A stretch of 64,000 nt of DNA from Linanthus parryae (GCA_023055425.1 JALGPY010000005.1:6411501-6475500), one strand, 5' to 3'; shown: positions 1 to 10,986, numbered from the stretch's first letter. Numbers and translations: made by a program. The notes: generated by a model not told the origin, from the sequence alone.

Positions 1-2300
1 TCCACTAACAAGTCCAAGACAGGGGTAGAGGGGACAGGAAAGAGAGATGAAGTCCTACAATTGGTTACATTAAAAAATTGAGAGCAAAATAAAATAATGG
101 GGTACCAGAAGAGCCCATACCCAACGTGAGACATAAGAAAAAGGTGTTTATAGGGGAAAGATACTAAAAGATACCAATCAATATGATAAGATTTAGCACT
201 AAAAGTAGGATAACTTTTAAAGTACAACAAGTAATCTAAAAAGTAGATAGAGAAATCAGTCAGATCAATGTAAAAAGCAACCAAATCACAATTAACAATA
301 CACTTAACAGGATGAGTGGGAATTAAATAATGAAAAGGAGTCTTGTAATTGCAAAAAGAGGGAGAGTAGGCGTTGGTAATACCGTTCACCAGGCGGCGCT
401 TAGGGCTTCGTTCTGAGCAACATGCACGCTGCTGCTCCTCCTCGCTTCCCGAGGTCTGCACGCGTTTCCACGCGCTTCTCTTTCGTCCGCCCGCCTGCCT
501 TCCGTTGCCGCCTCTCTCGCCGGACTGATCACCCTTTCCTTTCTCACAAACCACCATCGTTTCCGGCGGTGGCGACGGCAAGCTCACTGGGCTGGTCTCC
601 ACCTCTTTGTTACGACCCATCTTTAATTTTATGAGGTTGACAGCGTCCACCGTGGGTTCAACCTTATCCGATGAGGAACTCCACTCCGTCGACTTTGCTT
701 CATCAGTGCCAGACGTCACCGGAAGCCAGACGTTTCCGTGGCTATCAACTGTGAAGTCCTTTGCCGCAGAACTTGACTTTGTCTCCGAGCTTGAGTCCGT
801 GATCGTGATAAAATTGGGTTTACTCGTGGCTTCCTCCCCATTCTCAACATTATGACTGACCCACCCGTATTTCATCGTGACAAAACCGTACTTTGTTTGA
901 ATAACGTTGTCAGCAAACAGATGCTTAGATTCTTCATCCGGGGTGGAGGAGGGTTCCGAAGAGGAGGGGGAAGCCCCAAACAGACTGGCTATCATCTTTT
1001 TCTTCTCCTCACCATTATTTGCTTCAACCTTGTCATCATCCATCATATTCCCACCATTATCCACTGGTTGAGAAGCACAAGCAGCCGGAGCTGCTTCCGA
1101 GCGCCCTGCATGCCCTCCAACTTCTTGATTTGGGTTGATGTTGTTGCATTCAAGCTGACCTCTGTTATCACCATTACGATCTTGATCCATATTTTCCACC
1201 ACCCTTCTAGAATTTGTCCTAAGATCAGAGGCCTGTGGACGAGCTTGTGAAGCATTTATGGGTCTAGGGTTTACTCTTTCGAAGTAGGTGAACCATGCAC
1301 CATGGTCCCCTTTTCTCACTGTGATGCGACGAACCGGTCTTCCCCATGCAACACGGATTCTCGTTGTTCGGTTCACATTTGAGTTAGTCATGCCACGCAA
1401 GACCCTCGTGAACAGGGGCTGGTCAATGTGGCTAACAGTGCCATATCCCAGAGATTGCTGAACCCTCCCAATCCTTTCCTTGTATCTATTGAAGGCACTT
1501 GTGAACGTGTGACGGCATCTTCTCTCTGAATGTCCGACACTTCCACATCTGAAGCAGACCCTAAAGATTTTTGAATAACTGAAGAGCGCAGTTAACATTT
1601 CTCCATCATCTTTCCAAAAGCAGCAGCCGGGGATTAGTGGATCAAAGACATTAACCCTAACTTTCACCCTCATCTTGTCCAGGTGCTTTTCGTCAATGAA
1701 ACCCTGGGCAACATGCACTGCTGCATCACCCTCGCTGTTGAGATTATTATCACCAAACTCCGGCCATACAACCTCCTCATCCGCAACTTCATAATCAATA
1801 ATCTCTCCCATAACTCTTCCGAGCTTCTGGATAAGAGCATTATTGATGTATTCCATCGGGATTCCCCTAATTTCAACCCATAAATCATTGAGAGCAAAGT
1901 GGTCGTCGTTGAAGACTGTGTTTGGTAACCACTTTCTGATGACAACTAGGGATCCCAAAATGTTCCACGGACCTCCTTCCACGAGATCCTCGTAGTCTTC
2001 CATGTTTTCGGGCTCAAGGAGAAACATGTGATCGTTCATAAGCTTCACCTTGATCTTCCCAGCAAGCTTCCAAAACTGGTTGATCGCAGCCGCCACCGTT
2101 TTGCTGTCCCAGACAATGTAGTCCACGAAGAAGGCGACAAGACACCTCTCCAGCTTCATTCTCTTGGGGATGAAGGAGTGGATTTCTGGATTTGGTATTT
2201 CAATCAACTCACTGTGGTGAATGAAATTTGGGTGCAGCGAGGACGGCTGGTAGGTTGTTTGAACAGAGTAGTAGTCCGATGGGTAATTCGGGAGCGCCAT
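1..2300 (-). CDS. LINE ORF1-like protein, DUF4283 plus CCHC zinc knuckle (partial)
   Basis: Translated by hand from the ATG at 2300, the frame has no stop codon for 766 codons and runs off the window. Residues about 45-170 resemble DUF4283, with a GGPWNILGSLVVIRKW-type block and a following WVEIRGIPMEYI block. Residues 249-262 form a CX2CX4HX4C knuckle (CFRCGSVGHSERRC). A hydrophilic, Ser/Glu-rich linker follows, with basic stretches near residues 600-640. The family binds element RNA and acts in the LINE ribonucleoprotein. The last 120 or so codons (bases 1-370) are T-rich with unusual composition, so the true end of ORF1 may be a spacer or intron boundary there. The first 2.3 kb otherwise look intact. 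The ATG was chosen as the first in frame after the pyrimidine-rich leader. Confidence 0.75.
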   Translation of the reverse strand, partial: MALPNYPSDYYSVQTTYQPSSLHPNFIHHSELIEIPNPEIHSFIPKRMKLERCLVAFFVDYIVWDSKTVAAAINQFWKLAGKIKVKLMNDHMFLLEPENMEDYEDLVEGGPWNILGSLVVIRKWLPNTVFNDDHFALNDLWVEIRGIPMEYINNALIQKLGRVMGEIIDYEVADEEVVWPEFGDNNLNSEGDAAVHVAQGFIDEKHLDKMRVKVRVNVFDPLIPGCCFWKDDGEMLTALFSYSKIFRVCFRCGSVGHSERRCRHTFTSAFNRYKERIGRVQQSLGYGTVSHIDQPLFTRVLRGMTNSNVNRTTRIRVAWGRPVRRITVRKGDHGAWFTYFERVNPRPINASQARPQASDLRTNSRRVVENMDQDRNGDNRGQLECNNINPNQEVGGHAGRSEAAPAACASQPVDNGGNMMDDDKVEANNGEEKKKMIASLFGASPSSSEPSSTPDEESKHLFADNVIQTKYGFVTMKYGWVSHNVENGEEATSKPNFITITDSSSETKSSSAAKDFTVDSHGNVWLPVTSGTDEAKSTEWSSSSDKVEPTVDAVNLIKLKMGRNKEVETSPVSLPSPPPETMVVCEKGKGDQSGERGGNGRQAGGRKRSAWKRVQTSGSEEEQQRACCSERSPKRRLVNGITNAYSPSFCNYKTPFHYLIPTHPVKCIVNCDLVAFYIDLTDFSIYFLDYLLYFKSYPTFSAKSYHIDWYLLVSFPYKHLFLMSHVGYGLFWYPIILFCSQFFNVTNCRTSSLFPVPSTPVLDLLV

Positions 2301-2500
2301 AGAAAAACACAGTAGAGAAAGAAAATCAAAAGGTCTTCTTGAGTGGCATAGGGAAACTGAGAGATTGGAAGAAGGGGAGAACGAAGAAGAATGGAGAAGA
2401 AAGAGGAAGAGATAACGTTGGGAAGGGGAGGAGAAGGGCACGGGAGAGGGAGAGAGGAACAGGTTGTTTTTCCAAGCTATCAGGTTGGTGTAATTAGGTT
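1..2500 (-). mobile_element. 5' part of a plant LINE (non-LTR retrotransposon)
   Basis: The element runs leftward and leaves the window at base 1. A pyrimidine-rich 5' untranslated stretch (about 2301-2490 read on the minus strand) precedes an ATG at 2300. The encoded protein has the DUF4283-like region plus CCHC zinc knuckle that forms the first part of many plant L1-type LINEs. Endonuclease and reverse transcriptase would lie beyond the left edge. The 5' boundary is approximate because no target-site duplication can be tested with the 3' end missing. Confidence 0.75.
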
Positions 2501-2587
2501 GGGTTCAGACCTGTAAAAGTTTCACTTGGTCACTCTACTCATTTGATCCACTTTGACTCAGAATGATGCTAACGCCCCGTTCTTGAG

Positions 2588-2697
2588 CTTGGCGGCTATC
2601 CCAGTTGGTAAGGGAGCTTTATAGCCAGCTCATAGGCTTGGGTTCGAGACCCCAGACATAAGTTAGTAGTAGATTTTTTATCTTGTATCTAAAAAAA
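2588..2697 (+). mobile_element. tRNA-derived SINE-like fragment
   Basis: The stretch has a Pol III A-box-like sequence (tatcccagttggtaaggg) and, about 45 bp later, a B-box-like sequence (gggttcgagacc). A short unrelated body and a tail ending in atctaaaaaaa follow. This is the layout of a plant tRNA-derived SINE. I could not find a convincing target-site duplication, so the limits are approximate. Confidence 0.5.
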
Positions 2698-2712
2698 CAC
2701 CCAATTCTTCTT

Positions 2713-2785
2713 TTCAGCCCATTTTCACCCATGAAGAAACATAAATGTGACTTGTGGGCCGTAGAAAGCTCATTTTATTTGGGCT
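2713..2785. repeat. copy 1 of a ~70-bp dispersed repeat (copy 2 at 57448-57520)
   Basis: This block, starting ttcagccca and containing gtgggccgtagaaag, recurs with scattered differences at 57448-57520. Both copies lie next to LINE sequence: the 5' side of a LINE here and the 3' side of a LINE remnant there. No function is evident. Confidence 0.6.
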
Positions 2786-4096
2786 CTCTCTTTATTTCAC
2801 ACACTAGTTTTATTGAGATACTATTCATATTGGAGATCTCTGTTCAGAAGAAAGTGTTGGTATTTCTAAAAAAAAAAAGTGTTGGTCTTTCTTGTTTGGT
2901 CCTTCCTCGAAGGCTAAAAGAGACTGTTGCCCTCAAGTTTTATGCAAAAATACTTTCACCTCTTTCACTTTGGGAAATTACACTTTTACACTTTAATTAG
3001 TGTGCTAAACTTGAGGACTCCTACACTCACTAATTGTGATGCAGTTAGTGTGGAGGTGGGGTCCATTATCGATAGTGAACAAAATTGCCTTTTAAGAGTA
3101 TGGAATGACTATCATGGGGTGTACGTATCATGAAGTTTAGATCACAAAATTGGTTAAAATGTCCTCTCCTAAATTAGAAGGGACGGACATTTCTTTATGT
3201 GAAACTTGAGGGGATTGAAAGTGTATTTTATCCCTCTTCGAATTCTGTACTCCACTATTTTAATTTAACCATTTTTAAGATTACATTAATTTTAATAGAA
3301 GCTAAAATTTCTTGTAAGATTTCGTGTATCCCCATCCCATCTTTTTAGGTATCCGCATCTCATATTATTTATTTATTTATTTTGAAAAATTATCATTCAT
3401 GAACTTTAAAAACTCTACCATTAAACTAGCACACATTTACCCTCCCATATTAATTTGCTTGTGTATAAATGTATATCACTATCTTAGTATAAGAATGAAT
3501 ATTAGCGGTAAAAAAAATCCTGAAAAATATTTTCCTAAATTACTATGTTTGCTTCATTATTCGTTTCGTAAAATAATTTACCAAGTAAATTAAATTCGCT
3601 TAAACAATGTAAAATGTCTTACAAGAATCAAATCCATAAGTCATTTTTCAAATTTTGTAGACCAACTCTCCCACCATCACTTCACCACCTGAACCATCAT
3701 TGCCACCTCCTCCATCACCTGCTGCTGCCAGCACCTGAACCGCCTCCTCCTGCCACTACCTGTTGTGAAAAATCCACTTATAACAAACAATTTCAGAATT
3801 GTGTTAGTACAAAAACATGATTCGAAAAAACTCAAAAATAAAATAGAGAAGAATGGTAAGAGAAATAGAAGAACTTATCGAAATCGTTGGAGATGAGAGA
3901 TTAATTGTTTAGGCTAAGACGGTGTAGGACCTATTTTTAGGATAGTAATTTCCCCCACTATACGGTGCAAAATGGGTTACGCGGAAATGCTACCTACCGA
4001 TACAATGGAGAAGAGGGTGATATGAGGGTGAGGGTGATACAAAAAACTATATTTTAAATTTTTACACAACACTACCTGCTACCACCACACCACCAC
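2786..4096. other. AT-rich intergenic stretch, no gene recognised
   Basis: I see no convincing coding region. The stretch holds short A-runs, a Pro/His-coding CCACC/CTGCTG-rich patch at about 3655-3765, and a CCA-rich simple repeat at about 4076-4100. The 4102 LTR element is inserted into that last repeat. Confidence 0.6.
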
Positions 4097-4101
4097 CATC
4101 A

Positions 4102-4556
4102 TGTTAGGATTCCAGTACGCGAGAGACAAGAGAAAGCAAAAAAAAAAAAAAGATCAAGAACACAAGAATTTACGTGGTTCACTAGTTTTGAGACTAGCTA
4201 CATCCACGGCCAAATCAACCAATTTATTTATGAGAAGCCAACCCAGTTACAGCCACCCACACACTATAGTCTTGACCCTAGCATCTATTTATATAGTAGT
4301 ACAAAACTTGGACCTAAAGCAAAGAAAATAATTTTCTCAATATTTGTTTCCTAAACAAATAAGGAGACTACCAATTAAAGCTAACAAAGACGTCCAAGTA
4401 CATTGTCGTCCATACCTTGCTAGGTTCAATCGCAAAGTCATAGTAGGACTTCGCCACTTCAATGAATTGTGTTTGGATTACAATTCTAACAAATCTCCAT
4501 AGCTTTTGTTTGGCGAAATTTCACCTTCAATATTTGAATCAAAACTAAACCCAACA
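4102..4556 (-). repeat. 3' LTR of the short non-autonomous element
   Basis: This is a 455-bp LTR. A TATA-like stretch (tatttatatag, read in reverse) lies at about 4275. It is paired with 5390-5844, with many small differences, so the insertion is not very recent. Confidence 0.8.
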
Positions 4557-5374
4557 AACCTCCCTCTCGATTCAAACCCCATAGCTACCGAACCAATTCT
4601 TCTCATCAATCCAACAAGACCAATGCGAGTGTATTCTCAATTTGCGGAATTTCAACACACTCCCAATGCGTCCCAACAAACGCCTCTTCAATGCACCATG
4701 ACTAATGCATACCCAACGTCACTACAATGACACTTAGTGACAAAAATGCATATCAAACGATGTCATGCCAATTTGCGCTGCCACCTGCACCAATGCGCAA
4801 AACCAAAATACCAAAGCGCGCCAGTCAAATATCCAATCGCGCCACCAACCGATGCGTGCCCAATAACACACCACCAATCTGCGTGCCCAATAACACGCAC
4901 CCATGCTCCATGCCCGTAGCCCGAACGCCCCCGAGGGGCCTAGAGAGCATCATCGTCCTCGGGTGTTGTCCCTCTTCCTCCCCCTGAAGCGATAGCTACA
5001 GACGTCCGATTCCTGGGACACTTCCTCCACACGCTAGTTGATTCGAGTCGCCACCACCTAGGCTTGAATCCTCCTAGCCGCGAAATCCAGATATAGATTC
5101 AGATCACTCGTCGGGTTGAGCACGCCATATCGATTGACGCATGCCGGAACCGAAAGTGTGTCGGATGTACTAAAACTAGATCCACATCTTCGATGCTCCA
5201 CAACAAGAGCCCGTTAGCTCCCCCAAAAAGGAACCCGATAGCCTCCCAACAAAGGCTTGGTGTGCTTGCACCCCCTGTTTCAGAGGCCAACCAGCGGAAA
5301 CCCAAGCTTCCCATCAAATACGACATATCTTGATCACGAACTCGACATTGCTTCTCTTGAGACTCAACGAACCA

Positions 5375-5387
5375 GGCTCTGATACCA
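5375..5387 (-). other. primer-binding site (initiator Met-tRNA type)
   Basis: Read on the minus strand this is TGGTATCAGAGCC, the usual plant initiator-Met primer site. It lies two bases from the end of the 5' LTR at 5390. Confidence 0.85.
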
Positions 5388-5389
5388 CT

Positions 5390-5844
5390 TGTTAGGATTC
5401 CAATACGCGATAGACAAGAGAAAAAAAAACAAAAAAAAAACAAAAAAAAAAACAAAAAAAAACAAGATCAAGAACACAAGAATTTACGTGGTTCACTAGT
5501 TTTGAGACTAGCTACATCCACGGCTAAACCAGCCAATTTATTTATGAGAACCCAACCCAATTACAAGCACCCACACACTAAAGTCTTGACCCTAGCATCT
5601 ATTTAGACCCAAAGCAAAGAAAACAATTTTCTCAATATTTGTTTCCTAAACAAATAAGGAGACTACCAATTAAAGCTAAAAAAGACGTCCAAGTACAATG
5701 TACCTTGCTAGCTTCAATCGCAAAGTCATAGTAGGACTTTGCCACTTCAATGAATTGTGTTTAGATCACAATTCTAACAAATCTCCATAGCTTTTGTTTG
5801 GCGAAATCACAGCTTCAATATTTGAATCAAAACTAAACCCAACA
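5390..5844 (-). repeat. 5' LTR of the short non-autonomous element
   Basis: This is the partner of 4102-4556. It carries an A/C-rich expansion (about 5420-5462) and a small deletion over the TATA-like region compared with the other LTR. Confidence 0.8.
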
Positions 5845-5849
5845 CATCA

Positions 5850-5930
5850 GCTGCTGCCGCCACCACCACCACCACCACCTGCTGCTGCTGCCACCACCAC
5901 CACCACCACCACCACCACCCACCACCATCT
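5850..5930. repeat. CCA/CTG microsatellite
   Basis: This is a run of CCA triplets interrupted by CTG triplets. It continues the CCA-rich repeat at about 4076-4101 that lies on the other side of the inserted LTR element, so the pre-insertion site was a microsatellite. Confidence 0.85.
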
Positions 5931-6357
5931 AGACAAGATAATGTAAATTAATAGTAAAAATTATTATCATGAGACTTAAACACTTGAACCTGTGACCTTT
6001 TTTCCAAATTACTATTTTTTCTCTATTGAGCCAACGAATCATTTGACAAAGATTGTACAATTGTTATATTTTATCTCATACACAAGCGTTATCCAAACAC
6101 ATGAAAATAGTTGTAGGGACTTTTTATCTATACAAAATGTTTTACACGTAAAATATATTGTGTTGTAAAACACCTACATGTCTGCCTTTACGTTATTTCA
6201 ACTACCACAGCTCAAACATGTTCGCATCGTAAAATTTGTTGCTCTATCAAATGCTTTATTGAGAAAGTGGAGGTGGTGCTGATGATGAAGATGGAAATTC
6301 AGAATCTGGAAACAGAAGATGAACCCGTGAATTAGAATTGGAATTGTGTGGTGGCCC
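5931..6357. other. intergenic, nothing recognised
   Basis: This is AT-rich sequence between the microsatellite and copia element A. I see no coding region, RNA gene or element terminus. Confidence 0.6.
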
Positions 6358-6362
6358 TTAAC

Positions 6363-6831
6363 TGAAGGGCAGGAAGGATCTAACATGTTCAGATCTACAA
6401 CATGAATTAAAGCGGAGTATTCATGTGTTTACCTTGTCTTCCTAAGCTCCTTAATGCAGCGGATGATCTTTGTGTTGCTTACTTTCACGCGCCTCCTCTT
6501 TGATCTTGCTCCCACCAATCGAGTGCGAATCTCGAGGACGAACACTGATTTCCACACCACGTTCCACCTCCTTGGATGAAGTTGGAGAGAGACTAGGGTT
6601 CTCTACAACTAGTGTGTATCTAGACAGAATAACTTTACTGTGTAGAATTGCCTTATAATATGTAGGAGGCTGCCTCCTTATATAGGCAAAACTTCTCCTA
6701 AGTTTGCACATAAACCCCTAGGGTTTGAGCCTTAGCTACTAACCCCTCTAGTTTATGTATTAGTGCAACTAACCCCATAAGGTTATGTTAATTGCATTGG
6801 GCACCCCACATGGGCGCACCAATTGCTAACA
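6363..6831 (-). repeat. 3' LTR of copia A
   Basis: The 469-bp LTR runs TG...CA. On the minus strand a TATA box (TATATAAGG, rc of 6676-6684) is followed directly by a short GGAGGC/GCCTCC hairpin. The sequence matches 13850-14318 throughout as far as I can read. The 86-codon ORF inside it is an LTR shadow. Confidence 0.95.
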
Positions 6832-6841
6832 TCTCCCACTC
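6832..6841 (-). other. polypurine tract of copia A
   Basis: On the minus strand this reads GAGTGGGAGA and directly abuts the 3' LTR. It would be the plus-strand DNA primer during reverse transcription. Confidence 0.85.
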
Positions 6842-8115
6842 GCACAGTGGGGTTGCACAATTCATCTAGTCTCCATCAATCTCCAACTTTCTATCATCTA
6901 CAAAAGAGTATTGTGTGGCCGTGGCGTGTGACCGGTGAGAGTACCTGCATTTCGGGAGATCCGTACACCAAACTCGTATAGCCAGCATGGGAAGGCACCC
7001 TCTCGGGAGATCCACATACCAAACTCGTATAGCCAGCGCAGGAAGGCACCCTTAAAACATGAAACAGTGATAATGCTCTCCGTAACTCTCGTATTCCCCA
7101 GATTCCTCCGATTGTCATCTCGTGGATCATGAGCACCTGCCATGTCCCGAAGGCCATGCTCCAATGAGTCCACATCTCCTTTATATTTTCATATCCTACA
7201 TGATCCCATAAGATCTTGCAGGCGGGCCCAATGAAAGATAATAAAGAGCGATGCAACGAGAATCTTTCCTTACATACATGTGTCACTCAGATTCGGCTCA
7301 GCTGCTTTCCCAGCAGTGTCCGGAAGGCCGAATCATCCATAGCCGTAAGGTGTCACGCCAAAGTAGCACCACCGACCCGTCTCCTCATGACACAGACGTA
7401 AGTACAAAGGGTATACAGTGTCAATCATCTTTCTATGATCGACGAGGCTCACACGATGAGGAATCCCAGGGACTAATTCTACTCATCACCTCATGGTCAC
7501 TCATAAGCGCGCGTTATTCAGGGGGAATATGCGCCATAGTGTTTAGACTCTAATCTGAGCGCATGTCTTATCCTTGCAAAGGACCACTATGCAGATGTCT
7601 ATCCGGTAGCCCTTATGGCCACCAGCCCGAGTGCTGCGACGTCACACTATTGTGAACAATTATCAGCTCTCGCATCTGGCTTTCTCTTCTACACAGACTA
7701 TACATGGTTCGGGGTTAATAACCATGTTCGATTGGCCATAACCAACCTCACCTTGGAACTTATTTCCAATGCGACAATTAAATCCGTCTGACAGGCTCCT
7801 AGCTCTACTGATAGACATCTTGCTCTTATCATAGGCCATATGCTCATATGAAGAAGGCATTTCTTATCCTATCGCAGGCTTTCAGCGCTTATCGGGATTC
7901 TGTCTCATCTTCCGCCACACCCAGACATATCCAGGATATTGCGAAGGCGGTTGCTCGTGTGAGTGAGCCAACCTGGTGTCTGCGTGACATGCTCTAAGCT
8001 AGTACAGGAAATGTAACATATCATACACGTATCAAACAACATGCAGCATAAATAACAAATCCATTCCTAATATCCAATCAATCAATGTCTCAAAAACGTC
8101 TAATCAGTCTGACAC
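6842..8115 (-). other. 3' non-coding region of copia A
   Basis: There are 1.27 kb between the RNase H stop and the PPT with no credible ORF. It contains a near-perfect direct duplication of about 48 bp (6953-7000 and 7004-7051), each copy starting gggagatcc and ending aaggcaccc. The length is unusual for a copia 3' region and its role is unknown. Confidence 0.7.
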
Positions 8116-10986
8116 CTAGCTCCATTTGCCTAACCCTATACTCCTAATATGACCAACAAAAGTAGCCTTAAGAAGAGGCTTGGTCATCGGATCAGCTAAC
8201 ATCTGATTCGTAGGAATATGCTCTAGAGTGATATCTCCCTTAGCTACTACTTCCCTAATGAAGTGGTACTTTATCTCAATATGTTTGGCCTTGCTGTGGT
8301 ATTTCGGATCTTTAGCACAAGCTATGGCCGACATACTATCACAACGAAGCGTTACTGGTCTTGGTTCGTCAACCGCTCCTAAGCTGACCAGAAATCTCTT
8401 CAGCCAAACACTCTCCTGCGCTGCCGCGGAGCAGGCAACGTATTCAGCTTCCATGGTTGATAAGGCAGTGCAAGTCTGCTTGCTACTGTGCCATGTAATG
8501 GCTCCTCCACCCAGCATGAAGACGTAGCCTGAGGTCGATTTACGTGCGTCTAGGTCCCCACCCCAGTCAGCATCACTGTAGCCAATGAGCCTTAGCTCAG
8601 AGCCTCTGTAGCTTAACACGTAATCCTTAGTCCCTTTGAGATACCGGAGAATCCTCTTAACAGCCTTCCAGTGTCCAACACCGGGATCAGACTGATATCT
8701 GCTAACTAAACCGACAGCATGACATATGTCGGGCCTTGTACACATCATTGCGTACATTAAACTTCCGACAGCACTTGCATAGGGTACTTTGGCCATCTGG
8801 TCTCTCTCGTGTTGGGTCTTGGGACACATTTCAAGGCTGAGTTTCTCGCCATGTGCAATGGGAGTCTCGAATGGCTTTGAGTCCATCATCTGGAACCGTT
8901 CAAGTATCTTCTTGACGTATGTCTCTTGAGACAAGCCAAGAAGTCTCTTAGAGCGGTTCCTTAGGATCTTTATCCCAAGGATGTAACTCGCTTCTCCAAT
9001 ATCCTTCATTGAAAAACGAGAGGATAACCACCCTTTGGTAGTTCCGAGCATTCCTTTATCATTGCTGGCTAGTAGTATGTCATCTACATATAATGACAGT
9101 ATCATGAACTTCTTTCCGGAACGTCTGACATACACACAGTGGTCCTCATCAACCATTGTGAAGCCATATGCTACAATGTCTTGATGGAATTTCAAATACC
9201 ACTGTCTAGATGACTGTTTTAGTCCATATATGGACTTAATCAGTTTGCACACTTTGTGCTCTTGACCTTTCTTCTCAAAACCTTCCGGTTGAGCCATATA
9301 GATCTCCTCATCTAGTTCTCCATTGAGAAATGCAGTCTTAACATCCATTTGATGTAGTTCCAAGTCCATGCTAGCCACTATTGCAAGTATGAGGCGAATG
9401 GAGGCAATTCTCACAACCGGTGAGAATGTCTCCTCGTAATCCACACCCTGTTGTTGGGTGTAGCCTTTCGCCACTAGCCGGGCCTTATGCCTCTCAACGC
9501 TTCCGTCTGCCTTCCTTTTGACCTTGAAAACCCATTTGTTTCCAATGGCCCTACGCCCAGGAGGCAAGTCAACTAAGTCCCAAACATGATTGGTTTTCAT
9601 TGACTCCAGTTCTTCTTGTAAAGCAATGTTCCATTCTTTCTTGTCAGGGGATGAGAGAGCCTCGGACAACGTCCTAGGTTCATCATCTTCTTGCGTGGTG
9701 ACCATCATGGCCTCCCCTTCGATGTCAAATCGTCGACGGGGTACGCTCCCACGAGCGCTCCTACGCAAAGAGGGTTCTTCTTCAGCTTCATCATCATATA
9801 TGATGGGCTGCTCACTAGGCAAGTCACTCCCACTGTTCTGAAGATCCATAGGGACTGTTCCCTGTAGGTCTGTAGAGAACTGAGAGTCATCCAGTGGTTC
9901 CTCCTCTTCGTAGAGAATACCATCTCCACGTGCTTCTCCCTGACTGGGAAAATCTCTTTCGAGAAATTCTACATCTCGCGATTCCATTTCCGTTAGACTA
10001 CCATCCGGCTGTTGCGCTATGAATACGTAACCCTTAGAGTGCTCAGAGTCCCGTATGAAGATGCACTTCTTTCCTCTAGCACCCAATTTCCCATGAACAT
10101 GGGAGACGTTACGTACATAGGCGGCCGACCCCCATGGCCTAAGGTGACCCAATTCGGGTTGCCTTTTGGTCCACATCTCGTAAGGGGTTGTGGTTACAGA
10201 CTTGGTGGGCACACGGTTTAGTATGTATGTGGCAGTCATCAATGCATCTCCCCAATAGGAGATAGGCAGATTCGCATTTGCCATCATACTACGAACCATC
10301 TCTAACAGTGTTCTATTCCTTCTTTCCGCTACACCATTTTGCTGCGGTGTGAAGGGAATAGTCAACTGCCTCACTATTCCTTTAGTCTCACAGAGCTCCT
10401 TAAATTGCTCAGATAGATATTCACGCCCTCGATCTGTCCTAAGAGCCTTAACTCTTTTGTCCAGTTGGTTCTCTACCTCTTGTAGAAATTTTCTGAAGCA
10501 CCCTAGCGCTTCAGATTTATGTGCCATCAAATACACATAACCAAAACGAGTGTGATCATCTATGAATGTGATGAAATAGCGAGCACCATGTCTAGCTCTA
10601 ACATTTAATGGACCGCAAACATCAGAATGAATAAGTTGTAAAGGCTCAGTAGCCCTTACTGCTTTACCGAACGGTTTGCGTTTAGCTTTTCCTGCAAGAC
10701 AAGACTCACATACAGGTAATGATATCTTGGGCATATCTCCAAGTAGGCCTGCCTTAGCCAGCCTATTCATCCTGTCCTGTCCTATATGTCCCAATCTAGC
10801 ATGCCATCTAGTGGCATCATCATCACTAGAAGATGTAATATATGAACAAGAATCATAAATATCATCAATGCTAGAACCAACAATGTCTAAATAAAATAAA
10901 CCACGAGAAATATAACCAGTACCAAAACATGAGTTGCCAACAAACAGTTTGGCAAAACCACCCTCAAAAACAAATCTCAAATCCAA
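8116..10986 (-). CDS. pol: copia A integrase-reverse transcriptase-RNase H
   Basis: This is a 956-residue open frame. The zinc-binding HHCC of integrase is at H62, H67, C93 and C96. The catalytic core is D122, D185 and E221, with the expected 35-residue spacing of the last two. The RT active site is YVDD at 633-636. A copia RNase H with YSDADW and STMEAEY blocks follows. All domains are in one frame and no catalytic residue is missing. The annotated start is only the first in-frame ATG after a break. The natural protein would be fused to Gag and protease upstream. The products would copy the element RNA in virus-like particles and insert the cDNA. Confidence 0.93.
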   Translation of the reverse strand: MDLRFVFEGGFAKLFVGNSCFGTGYISRGLFYLDIVGSSIDDIYDSCSYITSSSDDDATRWHARLGHIGQDRMNRLAKAGLLGDMPKISLPVCESCLAGKAKRKPFGKAVRATEPLQLIHSDVCGPLNVRARHGARYFITFIDDHTRFGYVYLMAHKSEALGCFRKFLQEVENQLDKRVKALRTDRGREYLSEQFKELCETKGIVRQLTIPFTPQQNGVAERRNRTLLEMVRSMMANANLPISYWGDALMTATYILNRVPTKSVTTTPYEMWTKRQPELGHLRPWGSAAYVRNVSHVHGKLGARGKKCIFIRDSEHSKGYVFIAQQPDGSLTEMESRDVEFLERDFPSQGEARGDGILYEEEEPLDDSQFSTDLQGTVPMDLQNSGSDLPSEQPIIYDDEAEEEPSLRRSARGSVPRRRFDIEGEAMMVTTQEDDEPRTLSEALSSPDKKEWNIALQEELESMKTNHVWDLVDLPPGRRAIGNKWVFKVKRKADGSVERHKARLVAKGYTQQQGVDYEETFSPVVRIASIRLILAIVASMDLELHQMDVKTAFLNGELDEEIYMAQPEGFEKKGQEHKVCKLIKSIYGLKQSSRQWYLKFHQDIVAYGFTMVDEDHCVYVRRSGKKFMILSLYVDDILLASNDKGMLGTTKGWLSSRFSMKDIGEASYILGIKILRNRSKRLLGLSQETYVKKILERFQMMDSKPFETPIAHGEKLSLEMCPKTQHERDQMAKVPYASAVGSLMYAMMCTRPDICHAVGLVSRYQSDPGVGHWKAVKRILRYLKGTKDYVLSYRGSELRLIGYSDADWGGDLDARKSTSGYVFMLGGGAITWHSSKQTCTALSTMEAEYVACSAAAQESVWLKRFLVSLGAVDEPRPVTLRCDSMSAIACAKDPKYHSKAKHIEIKYHFIREVVAKGDITLEHIPTNQMLADPMTKPLLKATFVGHIRSIGLGKWS

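Larger units (their letters stand above)
4102..5844 (-). mobile_element. short non-autonomous LTR retrotransposon (TRIM/LARD-like)
   Basis: Two 455-bp direct repeats enclose 833 bp without a credible ORF. The insertion is flanked by the 5-bp duplication catca (4097-4101 and 5845-5849). The LTRs run TG...CA. A primer-binding site (rc of 5375-5387, TGGTATCAGAGCC) sits by the right LTR, and a polypurine tract (rc of 4557-4568) sits by the left LTR, so the element reads on the minus strand. With no gag or pol it must have been copied by enzymes from another element. Confidence 0.85.

Noticed and set aside
852..1945. ORFs in other frames across the LINE ORF1 region
   Set aside because: They are shadows of the long minus-strand frame starting at 2300, which carries the DUF4283-like and zinc-knuckle motifs.
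4492..4556. repeat after the right LTR of the 4102 element, first read as a second interior copy
   Set aside because: Moving the LTR end to aaacccaaca gives equal 455-bp LTRs and a clean catca duplication, so these bases belong to the LTR and there is no tandem array there.
6451..6711. 86-codon ORF repeated at 13938-14198
   Set aside because: It is duplicated only because it lies in the two LTRs of copia A, and it has no recognisable protein features.
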